From Anaerolineales bacterium (lineage in GTDB: Bacteria; Chloroflexota; Anaerolineae; 4572-78; J111): 64,000 nt of DNA. The stretch lies in NCBI GenBank assembly GCA_020634855.1, contig JACKAU010000009.1, positions 62,001-126,000 of the forward strand, written 5' to 3'. The number at the start of each line of letters is the position of its first letter. The first letter of the stretch is position 1. Positions 33,067 through 42,442 of this stretch are shown here, piece after piece. The notes beneath the pieces are model-generated. The model searched no databases and was not told where the DNA came from. It worked only from the letters and a program-made list of their open reading frames with translations. The position numbers and the translations under genes are program-made.

Positions 33067-34824
33067 ATGACTCAAAGAACACCAAAAATCACCGAAACCA
33101 CCATCCGGAATTTGAGCAGCCAACAGAGCTTTGATAAAGGCCAAAACTATTTTCGGCGCGGCGCTGTCCGTGAACCGGTTCGGCAGGGTGATGAACTGCG
33201 GGGCTACTGCGAAGGCTCCGGCTATCAGCCTTATCGCGTTACCATAACGCTCGACAAAACGGGCATCAAAGCGACCCACTGCACCTGCCCCTACGATTGG
33301 GGCGGCATCTGTAAACATCGAGTCGCCCTACTGCTGACCTGGGTTCGCCAACCCGACCGATTTCAAACCATCGCCCCGACTGATGAACTGCTGGCCGGCA
33401 AGAGCCAAGAGGAACTTATCGCGCTAATCAAGGAGATGCTCAAACGGGAACCCGATCTGGCCCGGCTGCTGGAACTGCCGGTTCAACCCGACCGCAATAT
33501 GCCGGTCGATCTGGACGCGTTTCGCCGCCAGATACAGTACGCTTTGAACCAGAGTGATGGGTACGACTATTACGACTATGGCCACGCCTCGACGATGGCG
33601 ACAGAGCTGGCCGCCGTCGTTGATACCGCCAACCGCTTCCGCGATGGCGATGATTACATCAACGCCGGGGATATCTACGCCCTGGTGCTGAAAGAAGTCG
33701 TCCCCATCTACCAGGAACTGTATGATGAAAACGGCGACGTTGCTATCGAGATGCAGCGCTGCGCCGAAGGTTTGGAATCCTGCTTTGACGAAGGCACGCC
33801 CAATGCCGATACGCGGCGAACATGGCTGTCGGCCCTCCTTGAAGCCACCATCATGGATGTTCACATGGGCGGCATCGACATGGCCGCGCCGGCCGATGAT
33901 GTCATCATCGCCAACGCCACCGATGAAGAGTGGGACTGGATCGAAGCGCGGGTGCGGCGAGTTATGGGTGGAATGAACGATCGTTATTCCAGTTGGGGCC
34001 ATGAGGCCATGATAAACTTTTTGGCGCGACGGATGGAAGCCGTTGGTCGCGAGGATGGTGTTGATGATCTGGTGCTGAACGAAGGATCGCCCCAACAGCG
34101 GGCATTTTTACTGGCCCAGCGGGGGCGCTTTGACGAAGCGGTGACGATTGCCCGGCAGCATTTCGTCGAATTGCCGGGACTGGTGCAGCAATTCGCCGAC
34201 GCTCTGGTGGCCGCCGGCGCAAACGAGGCCGCTGAAGCCTACATGGTCAGTCAACTCGACACCCGCAGCCGGTCAACCTGTCTAAAATGGCTGGCCAACC
34301 ACGCCAAGAAAACGGGCAACCTGGCCGCCGCCGTCGATTGGTGGCGGCAAAATATCGAAGATGCGCCTAGCTTTGAAACCTACCAGTCCCTGCGTGAACT
34401 GGCTAATCAGTTGGGCCAATGGCATCAAACGCGCTTAGAACTGCTGGCCGCGTTGGAAGCGAAAGAAGCGTGGGCGGTGCTTTTGGAGATCGCGCTGGAT
34501 GAAGATGAAGTCAAGTGGGCGCTCGATTTGCTGCCCTATGTCAGAGGATGGCACAGCCATGATTACGCGCTGCGCGTCGCTCGCGCCGCAGAGAAAGAAT
34601 ACCCGCAGGCTGCGCTGGAGATTTACAATCGACGGGTCGAGCAGTTTATCGACGATCGCAACCGGGGCAGCTATCATGAGGCGGCTAAGCTGCTGGTACG
34701 AGTTCGAGCTATTTATAAAGCTCAGGGGCAACTGGAAGCCTGGCAAGCTCACATTACCGATTTGCGTAAGGATTATAAGCAGCTTCGAGCGCTGCAAGAT
34801 GAGTTGAAAAAGGCGGGGTTGTAG
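33067..34824 (+). CDS. SWIM zinc-finger protein
   Basis: A 585-residue cytosolic protein. The SWIM zinc motif is at about residues 71-85 (CTCPYDWGGICKH). The remainder (about 200-585) is helical with TPR/HAT-like repeats (for example EALAEQGR-type helices such as FDEAVTIARQHFVELPG, AANEAAEAYM and YPQAALEIYNRRVEQFI). SWIM proteins of this kind bind DNA or protein and often occur beside SWI2/SNF2 helicases, but none is near. It is divergent from the kai operon; GAGGA precedes the ATG. Function unknown. Confidence 0.8.
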   Translation: MTQRTPKITETTIRNLSSQQSFDKGQNYFRRGAVREPVRQGDELRGYCEGSGYQPYRVTITLDKTGIKATHCTCPYDWGGICKHRVALLLTWVRQPDRFQTIAPTDELLAGKSQEELIALIKEMLKREPDLARLLELPVQPDRNMPVDLDAFRRQIQYALNQSDGYDYYDYGHASTMATELAAVVDTANRFRDGDDYINAGDIYALVLKEVVPIYQELYDENGDVAIEMQRCAEGLESCFDEGTPNADTRRTWLSALLEATIMDVHMGGIDMAAPADDVIIANATDEEWDWIEARVRRVMGGMNDRYSSWGHEAMINFLARRMEAVGREDGVDDLVLNEGSPQQRAFLLAQRGRFDEAVTIARQHFVELPGLVQQFADALVAAGANEAAEAYMVSQLDTRSRSTCLKWLANHAKKTGNLAAAVDWWRQNIEDAPSFETYQSLRELANQLGQWHQTRLELLAALEAKEAWAVLLEIALDEDEVKWALDLLPYVRGWHSHDYALRVARAAEKEYPQAALEIYNRRVEQFIDDRNRGSYHEAAKLLVRVRAIYKAQGQLEAWQAHITDLRKDYKQLRALQDELKKAGL

Positions 34825-35165
34825 TTAATACCGTCAACATTAGAGCAATGGGTGCATTTCAGAATTGGGGTAACCCGCGCTCATAGAAACACTGAGCCAC
34901 TGAAAATGATGACTGCACTGAATTAGGCATTTGAATCATTAGCGCTTTCTTGGCATTGGATTGATGTGAACTCTGTATGGAGCGGATCAGTGTTCTCATT
35001 TCCATCATAAATTCAGTGTTTCTATCTCGCCCCATAACTGAAGGGATCCTTAGAGCAATATTCTGCAAGACAACCAAAATCAGACTGTGGTACAATGAAC
35101 GCACCAAAGAAATGACGGATAACTAACCATTCGGTTTTATCTTGAAAAGGCTTGTCAAACACTTT
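34825..35165. other. intergenic region before the AraC-family gene
   Basis: About 340 bases. A minus-strand open frame of 82 codons here has no recognisable domain and no good ribosome site, so it is not called. No repeat or RNA was found. Confidence 0.4.
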
Positions 35166-35996
35166 ATGCACCCTAAGGAATGGACTAAACTGCGGCATAA
35201 TCCGCAACTCGACGTCCGGTATTTGCAGGCGTTTTACGTCGAGCATACCTTTCCGCGACACAGTCACGATTATTACGTGATCTGTCTCATTAAGCGAGGT
35301 CGCCAATCTTTTACTCACAAAGGCGACAAACATTTCACGCCGCCGGGGGGGATTATTTTGATCAATCCGGATACCGTGCATACCGGCGAGGCGGTCGATC
35401 ATCACGGGTTTGAGATGGCCTGCATCTACCCGACGGTCGCTCACATGCAAACCGCCGTGTTCGAGCTGACGGGCCGGCATCAAGCGCTGCCGTTTTTCGC
35501 TGAGGTGCGGATCGACCAGCCCCGGCTGATCGATAATATTTTGGCCCTACATCGCGTGCTGGCTCAAGAAACAAGTCCGCTGGAATGTGAATCGCGCTTT
35601 ATCTTGACTTTGACCCAACTCATCAAGCAGTATGCCGACATCCGCTTCAACGAACAGCGCCTGGGCCGAGAACGAAAAGCGGTTCGGCAAGCCCGCCGCT
35701 ACATCGATGACTGTTTTGCTCAAGGCATTACCCTGAGCCACCTGGCCGAACACGTGTCGCTCAGCCCCTACTACCTGCTGCGCGTTTTTCGAAATGAGGT
35801 AGGCATGCCGCCTCACACCTATCTGGAAAGCGTCCGCATTCGCCAGGCTCAACGGCTGATCGAGGCTGGCCGGCCGATGGTCGAGGTCGCCTATGAAGTT
35901 GGCTTCAGCAGCCAAAGCCACTTAACCCATCGCTTCAAACAAATTATCGGCGTTACGCCGGGCCAATATGCGCAGCAGTTGAGAAGTTGTTCATAA
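35166..35996 (+). CDS. AraC-family transcriptional regulator
   Basis: About 276 residues. An N-terminal cupin-like AraC ligand domain (HTFPRHSHDYYVICLIKRG, FTPPGGIILINPDTVHTGE) precedes the double helix-turn-helix (about 170-270: ARRYIDDCFAQGITLSHLAE, SPYYLLRVFRNEVGMPPHTY, EVAYEVGFSSQSHLTHRFKQ). The ATG at 35166 is preferred; a TTG at 35142 would add eight residues. It lies upstream of a LysE-type exporter in the same orientation and may control it, by inference from position only. Confidence 0.9.
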   Translation: MHPKEWTKLRHNPQLDVRYLQAFYVEHTFPRHSHDYYVICLIKRGRQSFTHKGDKHFTPPGGIILINPDTVHTGEAVDHHGFEMACIYPTVAHMQTAVFELTGRHQALPFFAEVRIDQPRLIDNILALHRVLAQETSPLECESRFILTLTQLIKQYADIRFNEQRLGRERKAVRQARRYIDDCFAQGITLSHLAEHVSLSPYYLLRVFRNEVGMPPHTYLESVRIRQAQRLIEAGRPMVEVAYEVGFSSQSHLTHRFKQIIGVTPGQYAQQLRSCS

Positions 35997-36015
35997 ATAA
36001 CTTTGGGATTTGAAC

Positions 36016-36078
36016 GGAGATTAGAGATGGGGAGATAGGGAGATAAATTAGCCCAATCTCTTAATCTCCCGATCTCCA
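36016..36078. repeat. intergenic palindrome (GGAGAT words)
   Basis: GGAGATTAGAGATGGGGAGA and repeated GGGAGAT words face CAATCTCTTAATCTCCCGAT and CTCC, giving an imperfect hairpin of about 24 bp per arm between the AraC and LysE genes. Confidence 0.7.
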
Positions 36079-36167
36079 CGTATACGAAGTTATCTATAGT
36101 CCACTCTTCATTATTAATCCACCCCTTAAACAATAACCCATACTGACCTATCCAAAAAGGAGATTTT

Positions 36168-36767
36168 ATGATAACCGTTAATCTCATCCCTTTAATTTCA
36201 TACGTGTTGATCTCAACCTTTACGCCCGGCCCCAGCAACATCTCCACCGCATCGATGGGGGTGCTGCACGGATACAAAAATACGCTGAATTATCAAGTGG
36301 GTCTGGCTGTGGGGGTTTTGTCGGTGATGCTGCTTAGCGGGTGGGTGTCCGGGCTGCTGTTGAGTTTCCTGCCGTCTTTGGAACCGGTGCTGCGTTATAT
36401 CGGTGCGGGGTATATTCTCTACCTGGCCTGGGTTATTCTCAAAGCCAGTTACACCTTTGCTGACGACAATAGTAAACCCATGGGCTTTGTCCATGGGTTT
36501 ATGTTACAGCTATTAAATCCAAAATTGATGGTGTATGCTTTAACGCTGTTTTCCGCGTTTCTGGCTCCCATTACCGGCGACGCCAGGCTGTTAATCGCGG
36601 CCGTTATCCTGTTGGCGATGACATCGTTTTGCGCCACGTCTGTCTGGGCCTTATTTGGCAGCGTAATCAAGTCCTATCTGCATCATCCTCAGGTGAAAGC
36701 CGTGATCAATATCATCCTCTCCCTTTTTTTGGTGTATACGGCGGTGATGCTGGTCGGTATACTATAG
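36168..36767 (+). CDS. LysE/RhtB-family exporter
   Basis: A 199-residue amino acid or metabolite exporter with six hydrophobic helices. The family start FTPGPSNISTASMGVLHGYK (about 17-36) with the conserved PGP is present, followed by YIGAGYILYLAWVILKA and the second-half LNPKLMVYALTLFSAF. AAAGGAG lies 7 bases before the ATG. The transported amino acid cannot be told. It follows an AraC-type regulator, the usual partner of such exporters. Confidence 0.88.
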   Translation: MITVNLIPLISYVLISTFTPGPSNISTASMGVLHGYKNTLNYQVGLAVGVLSVMLLSGWVSGLLLSFLPSLEPVLRYIGAGYILYLAWVILKASYTFADDNSKPMGFVHGFMLQLLNPKLMVYALTLFSAFLAPITGDARLLIAAVILLAMTSFCATSVWALFGSVIKSYLHHPQVKAVINIILSLFLVYTAVMLVGIL

Positions 36768-36880
36768 TCTTCAAATCAGCGTTAGATATGATGAACTTCT
36801 CCAAATACCAATCAATTTTACCCAAACCGCTAAATTGTTAGGCAGTCCACTCTGCCTCAGTCTATCCGAATAGAAATTCT

Positions 36881-37246
36881 TTAACCAGCAATGGGAACGG
36901 GATGAAGTGAAGTGATCGGTATTGTTTCCACTAACGACGGGGTGTAAGCTGATAATAGTAATATCTCGCTTACAGGTGGTCTAAGCAAAATATCAAGCAC
37001 TATCTCTCGCAACTCTTCCGATAAATCGCTTAATCCGGTCAACGGAAAACTACGTGGTCCAACCTCTGTTTTTTGGGCCAGAAGTGAATAATCGAAAAAG
37101 GTTAACCCTATCGCTTGACGTTCAGATTTGTTGATCCGTAGCAAAATATGCTCATTCAACTCAATCCCTGTAGCTGCCTCCCCCGGTGCAAACGAAACAT
37201 ATAGTGTATCACTTAGCTCATCATAGTTGAAAGTTGGTTCACTCAT
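36881..37246 (-). CDS. DUF2283 domain protein, candidate antitoxin
   Basis: A 121-residue protein starting with a DUF2283 domain (about 5-60: YDELSDTLYVSFAPG, TGIELNEHILLRIN, IGLTFFDYSLL). The rest is a short helical extension ending in a hydrophobic stretch. DUF2283 proteins are frequently encoded after small toxin-like proteins, and here the gene follows the BECR-like gene by four bases. An antitoxin role is an inference from this pairing. Confidence 0.7.
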   Translation of the reverse strand: MSEPTFNYDELSDTLYVSFAPGEAATGIELNEHILLRINKSERQAIGLTFFDYSLLAQKTEVGPRSFPLTGLSDLSEELREIVLDILLRPPVSEILLLSAYTPSLVETIPITSLHPVPIAG

Positions 37247-37250
37247 CTAT

Positions 37251-37571
37251 TTACCCGATTTCTTTTTGATAGGCAGTTACAAGATAATTGTTGGATATGG
37301 GTTTACCTTCATTTCCTTCAGTAAATCTGAATAGGATAATGGCAATAATATGGGTGTTATCCTCGGCTAAATCAACAAATGCCTTGATGTATCGGTACTT
37401 TTGTGGGTTGAGAGGGTCTTGCTTTCGCTGGCCTGACTCAATCGTTTCTTTTAAGTGATTTTCATAAGCAAACATTTCGGGATGGTTAATGGAGTCAATA
37501 ATGTGTTCCCAGCGTTCTTGAGTTAGATAGATATCATTGCCATAGCGGTCGCGTACAGTCCAACGTTTCAT
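37251..37571 (-). CDS. BECR-fold-like small protein, candidate toxin
   Basis: A 106-residue protein. TVRDRYGNDIYLTQERWEHI at the N-terminus, the spacing HPEMFAYENHLKETIESG, YRYIKAFVDL and the strands THIIAIILFRF and NYLVTAYQ resemble the phage-Barnase-EndoU-ColicinE5-RelE (BECR/PBECR) nuclease fold, in which the first His in ERWEHI is usually conserved. It is the first gene of a two-gene unit with the DUF2283 protein. Toxin activity is inferred, not shown. Confidence 0.65.
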   Translation of the reverse strand: MKRWTVRDRYGNDIYLTQERWEHIIDSINHPEMFAYENHLKETIESGQRKQDPLNPQKYRYIKAFVDLAEDNTHIIAIILFRFTEGNEGKPISNNYLVTAYQKEIG

Positions 37572-37754
37572 ACAGTAATTTCTAGTATAGATAACCCAGA
37601 CGATTATTAATATGATGATTATACCATAGTTTCCACATTTTCTTATCTGCCGATATTAAACCTATTGATATTTTGTTGAAATAGACCGCAAACGGTTCGT
37701 TACTAAACTGCGTCGGAAACAGTACATCTTCAGTAGACAAAATTTGAACTTCCT

Positions 37755-38774
37755 TTAGATATCGATTTGGGCCAACGTCCCTCCATAAATGACGTCTTTT
37801 GCCTCATTAGTCGCCAAGAAATCATGCGGAAAGCCCAATTCGATCCGGCTGACCTCATTCAACTGGGATAGCTGCTCATCGGTTAAAGTGACGTTAAGGC
37901 AACCTAAATTGTCCTCTAGCTGCGCCACATTCCGAGCGCCAATCAACGGGATAATAGAACCGGACTGCTGCCGCACCCAACTCAAGGCCACTTGCGAAGG
38001 GGTACAGTCTATCGTTTCCGCGATGTCAACCACCACCTGAGCGATGGTTAACTTATGGGGTTCGATGGCTCCCCACATAGCGGCTCGGCCCTGGGCATCT
38101 TGATCGGGCCGGTTGTATTTGCCGGTTAGCACGCCTGAGCCTAAAGCCCCCCAGGCCGTAACACTCATATCGAAGGCGCGAGCCATCGGCAGTAAGTCGC
38201 GCTCCGGGGTTCGTTCGATCAGGCTGTACTGTACCTGCAAGCCAATGAAGGGCGTCCAGCCTCGCAAGGCGGCCAGTATATTGGCCTGCGACACAATCCA
38301 AGCCGGGGTGTCGGAGATGCCGACGTACAGCACTTTCCCGGCGCGAACCAGATTGTCCAGCCCTTGCATGACTTCTTCGACCGGGGTCATAAAATCCCAG
38401 GCGTGGACCCAAAAGACATCGATATAATCGGTCTTGAGCCGTTTCAAGCTGGCTTCCAGTGAGCGGATCATATTCTTACGGTGGTTGCCGCTGGCGTTGG
38501 GGTCATTCCGGCGGTCAAACAAGGTGTATTTGGTCGCCAGGACAAAATGATCCCGGTCGGCGGCGATAAAGTCGCCCACGTAGTACTCGCTCGTGCCTTC
38601 CGTATAGCGGTTGGCCGTATCGATAAAGTTGCCGCCCGCTTCTGTATAGCCATCAAATATTTTTTGGCACTCCTCTTTTGAAGCGCCCCAGCCCCACGTT
38701 TCACCAAAGGTCATGGTCCCTAAGGCCATTTCAGAAACCCGCAGACCACTCTTGCCCAGTAACTTATATCGCAT
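37755..38774 (-). CDS. aldo/keto reductase
   Basis: A 339-residue NADPH-dependent oxidoreductase with the (alpha/beta)8 fold. The catalytic Asp and Tyr are in NFIDTANRYTEG, Lys in FVLATKYTL and the final member in VFWVHAWD, where the usual His is present. VALSWVRQQSGSIIPLIGAR is the cofactor-phosphate region. It is of the YajO/perakine-reductase type with unknown substrate. It is divergent from an HxlR regulator, which probably controls it. Confidence 0.9.
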   Translation of the reverse strand: MRYKLLGKSGLRVSEMALGTMTFGETWGWGASKEECQKIFDGYTEAGGNFIDTANRYTEGTSEYYVGDFIAADRDHFVLATKYTLFDRRNDPNASGNHRKNMIRSLEASLKRLKTDYIDVFWVHAWDFMTPVEEVMQGLDNLVRAGKVLYVGISDTPAWIVSQANILAALRGWTPFIGLQVQYSLIERTPERDLLPMARAFDMSVTAWGALGSGVLTGKYNRPDQDAQGRAAMWGAIEPHKLTIAQVVVDIAETIDCTPSQVALSWVRQQSGSIIPLIGARNVAQLEDNLGCLNVTLTDEQLSQLNEVSRIELGFPHDFLATNEAKDVIYGGTLAQIDI

Positions 38775-38931
38775 TATGCCTTCTCCAAATGGTGACTAAG
38801 TTTTGTAAAAACATTCGAACCCAGTATATAACATACACGCCAAGATTCAAGTAGGTACTTTTTTGAGCGATAGTTACCTTTTGGTGCGTGTTAGCGCAAT
38901 TTGATCAAGGCTTACACAATCCAAATTTTTT

Positions 38932-39000
38932 AGCCACGAATTACACGAATTTTCACTAATTATTTTTTATTTTTCGTGTCAATTCGTATAATTCGTGGCT
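38932..39000. repeat. inverted repeat AGCCACGAATTACACGAATT type
   Basis: AGCCACGAATTACACGAATT and AATTCGTATAATTCGTGGCT face each other over 29 AT-rich bases between the aldo/keto reductase and HxlR genes. The arms are about 20 bp with two mismatches. It may form a hairpin or serve as a mobile repeat. Confidence 0.8.
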
Positions 39001-39065
39001 GGTTTTGTTCCTCTGGCGTGTCAACTGCGTAAGTCCTGCTGATTTTAGAATGGGAGCGAATTGTA

Positions 39066-39449
39066 ATGGACAATCCAATTAGACCGAATGTCTTAGACCC
39101 CAACTGCGGCTCGCGGCGAGCCTTAGATTTGATCGCCGATAAGTGGACGATGTTGGTGGTGTATGTATTGGCGGCTCACAAGACGGTACGGTACGGGGAA
39201 CTACAGCGGCAGATTGGCGGTATCTCGCAGAAGATGTTGACTCAAACGCTGCGCAAAATGGAGCATGACGGGTTGATCAACCGGACGGTGTATCCGGTAG
39301 TTCCGCCTAAAGTCGAATATTCATTGACCCCGCTGGGCTGCACCCTGATCGAGCCATTATCGGCTCTGTGTCAGTGGTCGGAGACGTATATGCATCAAGT
39401 CGAAGCTGCCCGCGCATCGACGCTTGACCGCAACGGCAATGAAGGATGA
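39066..39449 (+). CDS. HxlR-family transcriptional regulator
   Basis: A 127-residue winged-helix regulator. The HxlR signature is clear: CGSRRALDLIADKWTMLVVY, a redox-sensing Cys near position 15, GELQRQIGGISQKMLTQTLR and VEYSLTPLG. Such proteins respond to electrophiles or oxidants. Divergent from the aldo/keto reductase, which is its likely target. Confidence 0.9.
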   Translation: MDNPIRPNVLDPNCGSRRALDLIADKWTMLVVYVLAAHKTVRYGELQRQIGGISQKMLTQTLRKMEHDGLINRTVYPVVPPKVEYSLTPLGCTLIEPLSALCQWSETYMHQVEAARASTLDRNGNEG

Positions 39450-39488
39450 ATGATGAGGGATGAATTCATCCCTCATCATTCATCCTTC
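39441..39488. repeat. 48-bp perfect palindrome
   Basis: Two 24-base arms beginning GAAGGATGAATGATGAGG are exactly complementary with no loop base between them. The left arm overlaps the last codons of the HxlR gene, and the palindrome ends 13 bases before the convergent SDR gene. A transcription end for both genes is likely. Confidence 0.9.
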
Positions 39489-39501
39489 ATAATTCAAAAG
39501 A

Positions 39502-40236
39502 TTATGCTAACGCCTCAGCCATCGTCCGCATGCGCACTTCGATAATCCGCGATTGAGGCGATTGAGTGCATGCCAGCAGGACCGCCCCGGCCACATCTTC
39601 GGGTTCGAGCATATCGGATTCGGCGACGCTCTTTTCCGTGCGGCCTTTGCCCAAGGCAAACTCGGTTTTCACGCCGCCCGGACAAATAAGCCCGACTTTG
39701 ATACCGTGAGGACGCAGTTCTTTATCCAGCGCCTGAGCAAAGCCGACCTGGGCAAATTTAGTGGCGCAGTAGACGGCCTCGCCGGGAAATCCGTACACCC
39801 CGGCCATAGACGAGATCATTAGAACCGTGCCGGCTCCTTGGGCGATCATCACCGGCACGGCATGGCGAGTAAACAGAAATGTGGATCGGACATTGGTATC
39901 CACCATTTCATCATAATCTTCGGCGCTGGTATCAACCAGGTTTTTATAATTCCCAACGCCGACATTATTGATCAAGATATCCAGCGAACCGAACGTATCT
40001 TTAGCAGCGGCGACTGCTTGTAGAGCCGTTGCCTCTTCGCGAGCATCGCCCAAGACGATAGTCGCTTCGCCCCCAAGCTCCCTCGCCTGCGCTGCCAACT
40101 CTTCTAACCGACCTTGCCGGCGCGCCGTCAGCACCAGACTGACCCCCTCTCCGGCTAATGCTATGGCGCTGGCCCACCCAATCCCGGCGCTCGCGCCTGT
40201 AATCAAGGCGACTTTACCGGCTAACTTTTTCGTCAT
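39502..40236 (-). CDS. short-chain dehydrogenase/reductase
   Basis: A 244-residue classical SDR. Cofactor motif TGASAGIGWASAIAL (about 14-28), NNVGVGNY, catalytic Ser in MISSMAGVYGFPG and the YCATK motif (Tyr-x-x-x-Lys) are all present. The HRLC-type Arg after the first strand (TARRQGRLEELA) suggests NADP preference. Substrate unknown. It stands alone on its strand. Confidence 0.92.
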   Translation of the reverse strand: MTKKLAGKVALITGASAGIGWASAIALAGEGVSLVLTARRQGRLEELAAQARELGGEATIVLGDAREEATALQAVAAAKDTFGSLDILINNVGVGNYKNLVDTSAEDYDEMVDTNVRSTFLFTRHAVPVMIAQGAGTVLMISSMAGVYGFPGEAVYCATKFAQVGFAQALDKELRPHGIKVGLICPGGVKTEFALGKGRTEKSVAESDMLEPEDVAGAVLLACTQSPQSRIIEVRMRTMAEALA

Positions 40237-40557
40237 GTCTTTCTCCTTTGATCTGATATTATAAAGTTAAGGTATTTTTAACCCTTTGAATAATTTTATT
40301 GAAGATATCCCGCTAGACATTATTGTACACGTTTCTGTTAGCTGCCTCAATTCATCGCCCAAGCTGGACGGAATTTGGGGCGCTTCTACACGGCAGCGAC
40401 CTTGCGTTAGCCCGCGGGTATGTGCGCTGCTCGAAAAAATGGGTTCGTCACGTGCCGCGTTATCACCCCAACAAAAATATATAATTTGACTATTCATTTA
40501 ACGCTCTTATAATCACCCCTATTCAAATATTGAGTATCCAAAATTTGAGTATATACG
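40237..40557. other. intergenic region before the PadR-family gene
   Basis: About 320 bases. A 76-codon minus-strand frame (40267-40497) and a 67-codon plus-strand frame overlap here, neither with a recognisable domain. The word TTTGAGTAT at 40544-40552 and TTGAGTAT at 40530-40537 lie just before the PadR start and recur inverted before modA. Confidence 0.4.
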
Positions 40558-41103
40558 ATGATCCGCTCACCATTAACGATTGAATATGCCTTACTGGGGT
40601 TGTTGTATCATCAAGCTCGGCACGGCTACGAGATCTACCAGGAATTGCTGAATGAAGACGGTCTTGGCCTGGTCTGGCGGCTTAAGCAAAGTCAACTCTA
40701 CGCCCTGCTCGCCAAACTGGAACAACAGGGCTATATGGATGCTACGCTGGAACCGCAGGAGGGTCGACCGCCGCGCAAAATGTTGCAGCTTACACCGGCG
40801 GGTCGAGACGCTTTTCTAAGCTGGCTACGGACGCCCGTACCGCAAGGCCGCAAAATGCGGCTGGAATTTATGGCGAAATTCTACTTTGCCCGCCAAATCG
40901 AGCCGTCCAGCGCGGCGACCCTAATTGATAAGCAGCGTATCATTTGCCAGGATTGGCTGGCATCTCTCCAAACCCAGGCGAATACCCTATCCACGGAGTC
41001 TTCATTTGAATGGCTGGTCTATCAATTTCGCATCGGCCAAGTGGAAGCCATGAATACCTGGCTTGATATTTGCGAACGAACGCTGGTAACTGCCGTATTA
41101 TAG
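40558..41103 (+). CDS. PadR-family transcriptional regulator
   Basis: A 181-residue winged-helix regulator with a C-terminal helical dimerisation region. Family features are YALLGLLYHQARHGYEIYQE, QSQLYALLAKLEQQGYMD and PPRKMLQLTPAGRDAFLSWL; the second half (about 100-181) is the Vir_C/PadR C-terminal helices. It lies 140 bases upstream of the LysM-ModA gene on the same strand. Confidence 0.9.
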   Translation: MIRSPLTIEYALLGLLYHQARHGYEIYQELLNEDGLGLVWRLKQSQLYALLAKLEQQGYMDATLEPQEGRPPRKMLQLTPAGRDAFLSWLRTPVPQGRKMRLEFMAKFYFARQIEPSSAATLIDKQRIICQDWLASLQTQANTLSTESSFEWLVYQFRIGQVEAMNTWLDICERTLVTAVL

Positions 41104-41194
41104 CACACCTGAATTGTTTCCTTGTTCCACAATGACAACTGAATGAAAAAGCAAGTTAAACGGTGAGGATGGTCCTCGCCCTAATTTATCGTCC

Positions 41195-41219
41195 GATACT
41201 CAAAATCTGAATATTCAAA
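41195..41219. promoter_or_regulatory. candidate operator shared by PadR and modA promoters
   Basis: ATACTCAAAATCTGAATAT is the inverted form of the TTTGAGTAT word found twice just before the PadR gene. Its placement 27 bases before the modA start fits a repressor site. Weak evidence from three short matches. Confidence 0.3.
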
Positions 41220-41245
41220 ACGACACCAGGTCGATGAGATAGAGA

Positions 41246-42346
41246 ATGCAAAAGAAGAGTTTCAAAATGCTAGGGGGAATAGTTGTACTGCTCATTTTGG
41301 GCCTGATCCAATGGGCGACCTCGACGGTATTGGGTGCGCACCCCCTCCAATCGGATGCCTGCACAGAAGTGTATACGGTTCAGGCCGATGACTGGCTCAG
41401 TAAAATAGCCGACAAATTCTTAGGCGATGCGCTGGCCTATCCGATCATCTTTGAAGCAACAAACCAACAGCACACGGTTAACGATACCTTTGCCCTGATT
41501 GAAAATGCCGACCTCATTGAAGTCGGATGGCAGTTATGCATTCCCAGCAGTGAACAGGCTGAATTATTGCTGGCTGAGACATCGGCCGCACCGGTTGCTC
41601 TGGAGCCGGCGGATCTCACCGTATTTGCCGCGGCATCGCTAACGGAATCCTTCACCGAAATTGGTCAGAATTTCGAGACAACTCATCCGGGCGTTCACGT
41701 TACGTTTAATTTTGCCGGGTCGCAGCAGCTTGCTCAGCAGTTAGGCCAGGGCGCTCCGGCTGATGTGTTTGCCAGCGCTAACAACACCCAAATGGGCGTC
41801 GCCATTGAGGCCGGGCGGGTTATCAGCGGCGCTCAACAGACCTTTGTGCGTAATCGTCTGACGGTCATTTATCCGGTCGATAATCCGGCTGGGTTGAGTC
41901 AATTGGGAGATTTGGCTAACCCCGATCTCCATTTAATTTTAGCCGCAGCCGAAGTTCCGGTGGGGCGCTATTCACTGGAATTTCTGGATAAGGCGGCTCA
42001 AGCTCCGGATTTTGGCCCAACCTTTAAAGACCAGGTTCTTAACAACGTCGTTTCATACGAGCCAAACGTTAAGGTTGTGCTCACCAAAATTGCGCTGGGC
42101 GAAGGCGATGCCGGCATTGTTTACAGCAGCGATGTCACCCCTGACGTGGCCGATCAGGTTGGCCAGATTGAAATTCCTGATGCATTGAATACCATTGCCG
42201 CTTACCCCATCGCCGTTGTCAGTGATAGTCGTTTTCCGACTCAAGCTGAGGCTTTTACGGAATATATTCTCTCCCCGGAAGCCCAAGAGGTATTAGCTCG
42301 ATATGGCTTTATCTCAACCGTGGGAAATATAGCCGCTACGCCATAA
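41246..42346 (+). CDS. modA: molybdate-type ABC binding protein with LysM-like N-terminus
   Basis: A 366-residue exported protein. A signal peptide (1-32) is followed by a LysM-like module (about 40-100: VYTVQADDWLSKIADKFLGD, TNQQHTVNDTFALIENADLI and VGWQLCIPS). The mature ModA domain begins at LTVFAAASLTESFTEIG and shows NFAGSQQLAQQLGQGAPADVFASANN in blocks, RLTVIYP, VPVGRYSLEFL and EGDAGIVYSSDV. ModA binds molybdate or tungstate; LysM normally binds peptidoglycan, so the fusion may hold the binding protein at the wall. It precedes modB by 96 bases. Confidence 0.85.
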   Translation: MQKKSFKMLGGIVVLLILGLIQWATSTVLGAHPLQSDACTEVYTVQADDWLSKIADKFLGDALAYPIIFEATNQQHTVNDTFALIENADLIEVGWQLCIPSSEQAELLLAETSAAPVALEPADLTVFAAASLTESFTEIGQNFETTHPGVHVTFNFAGSQQLAQQLGQGAPADVFASANNTQMGVAIEAGRVISGAQQTFVRNRLTVIYPVDNPAGLSQLGDLANPDLHLILAAAEVPVGRYSLEFLDKAAQAPDFGPTFKDQVLNNVVSYEPNVKVVLTKIALGEGDAGIVYSSDVTPDVADQVGQIEIPDALNTIAAYPIAVVSDSRFPTQAEAFTEYILSPEAQEVLARYGFISTVGNIAATP

Positions 42347-42442
42347 AGGCAATTTAGGAATTCGCGGCTTAATCAAGTCGGCTCGAAAGCGCTGAGCCGC
42401 GATTGTCTTTCGGCTGATTAATCTAACCTGTGCGAGGTCAAT

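Noticed and set aside
34859..35107. Minus-strand 82-codon frame before the AraC gene
   Set aside because: No domain, no ribosome site, and it overlaps the likely promoter region.
40267..40497. Minus-strand 76-codon frame between SDR and PadR genes
   Set aside because: No recognisable family, and an equally open frame on the opposite strand.
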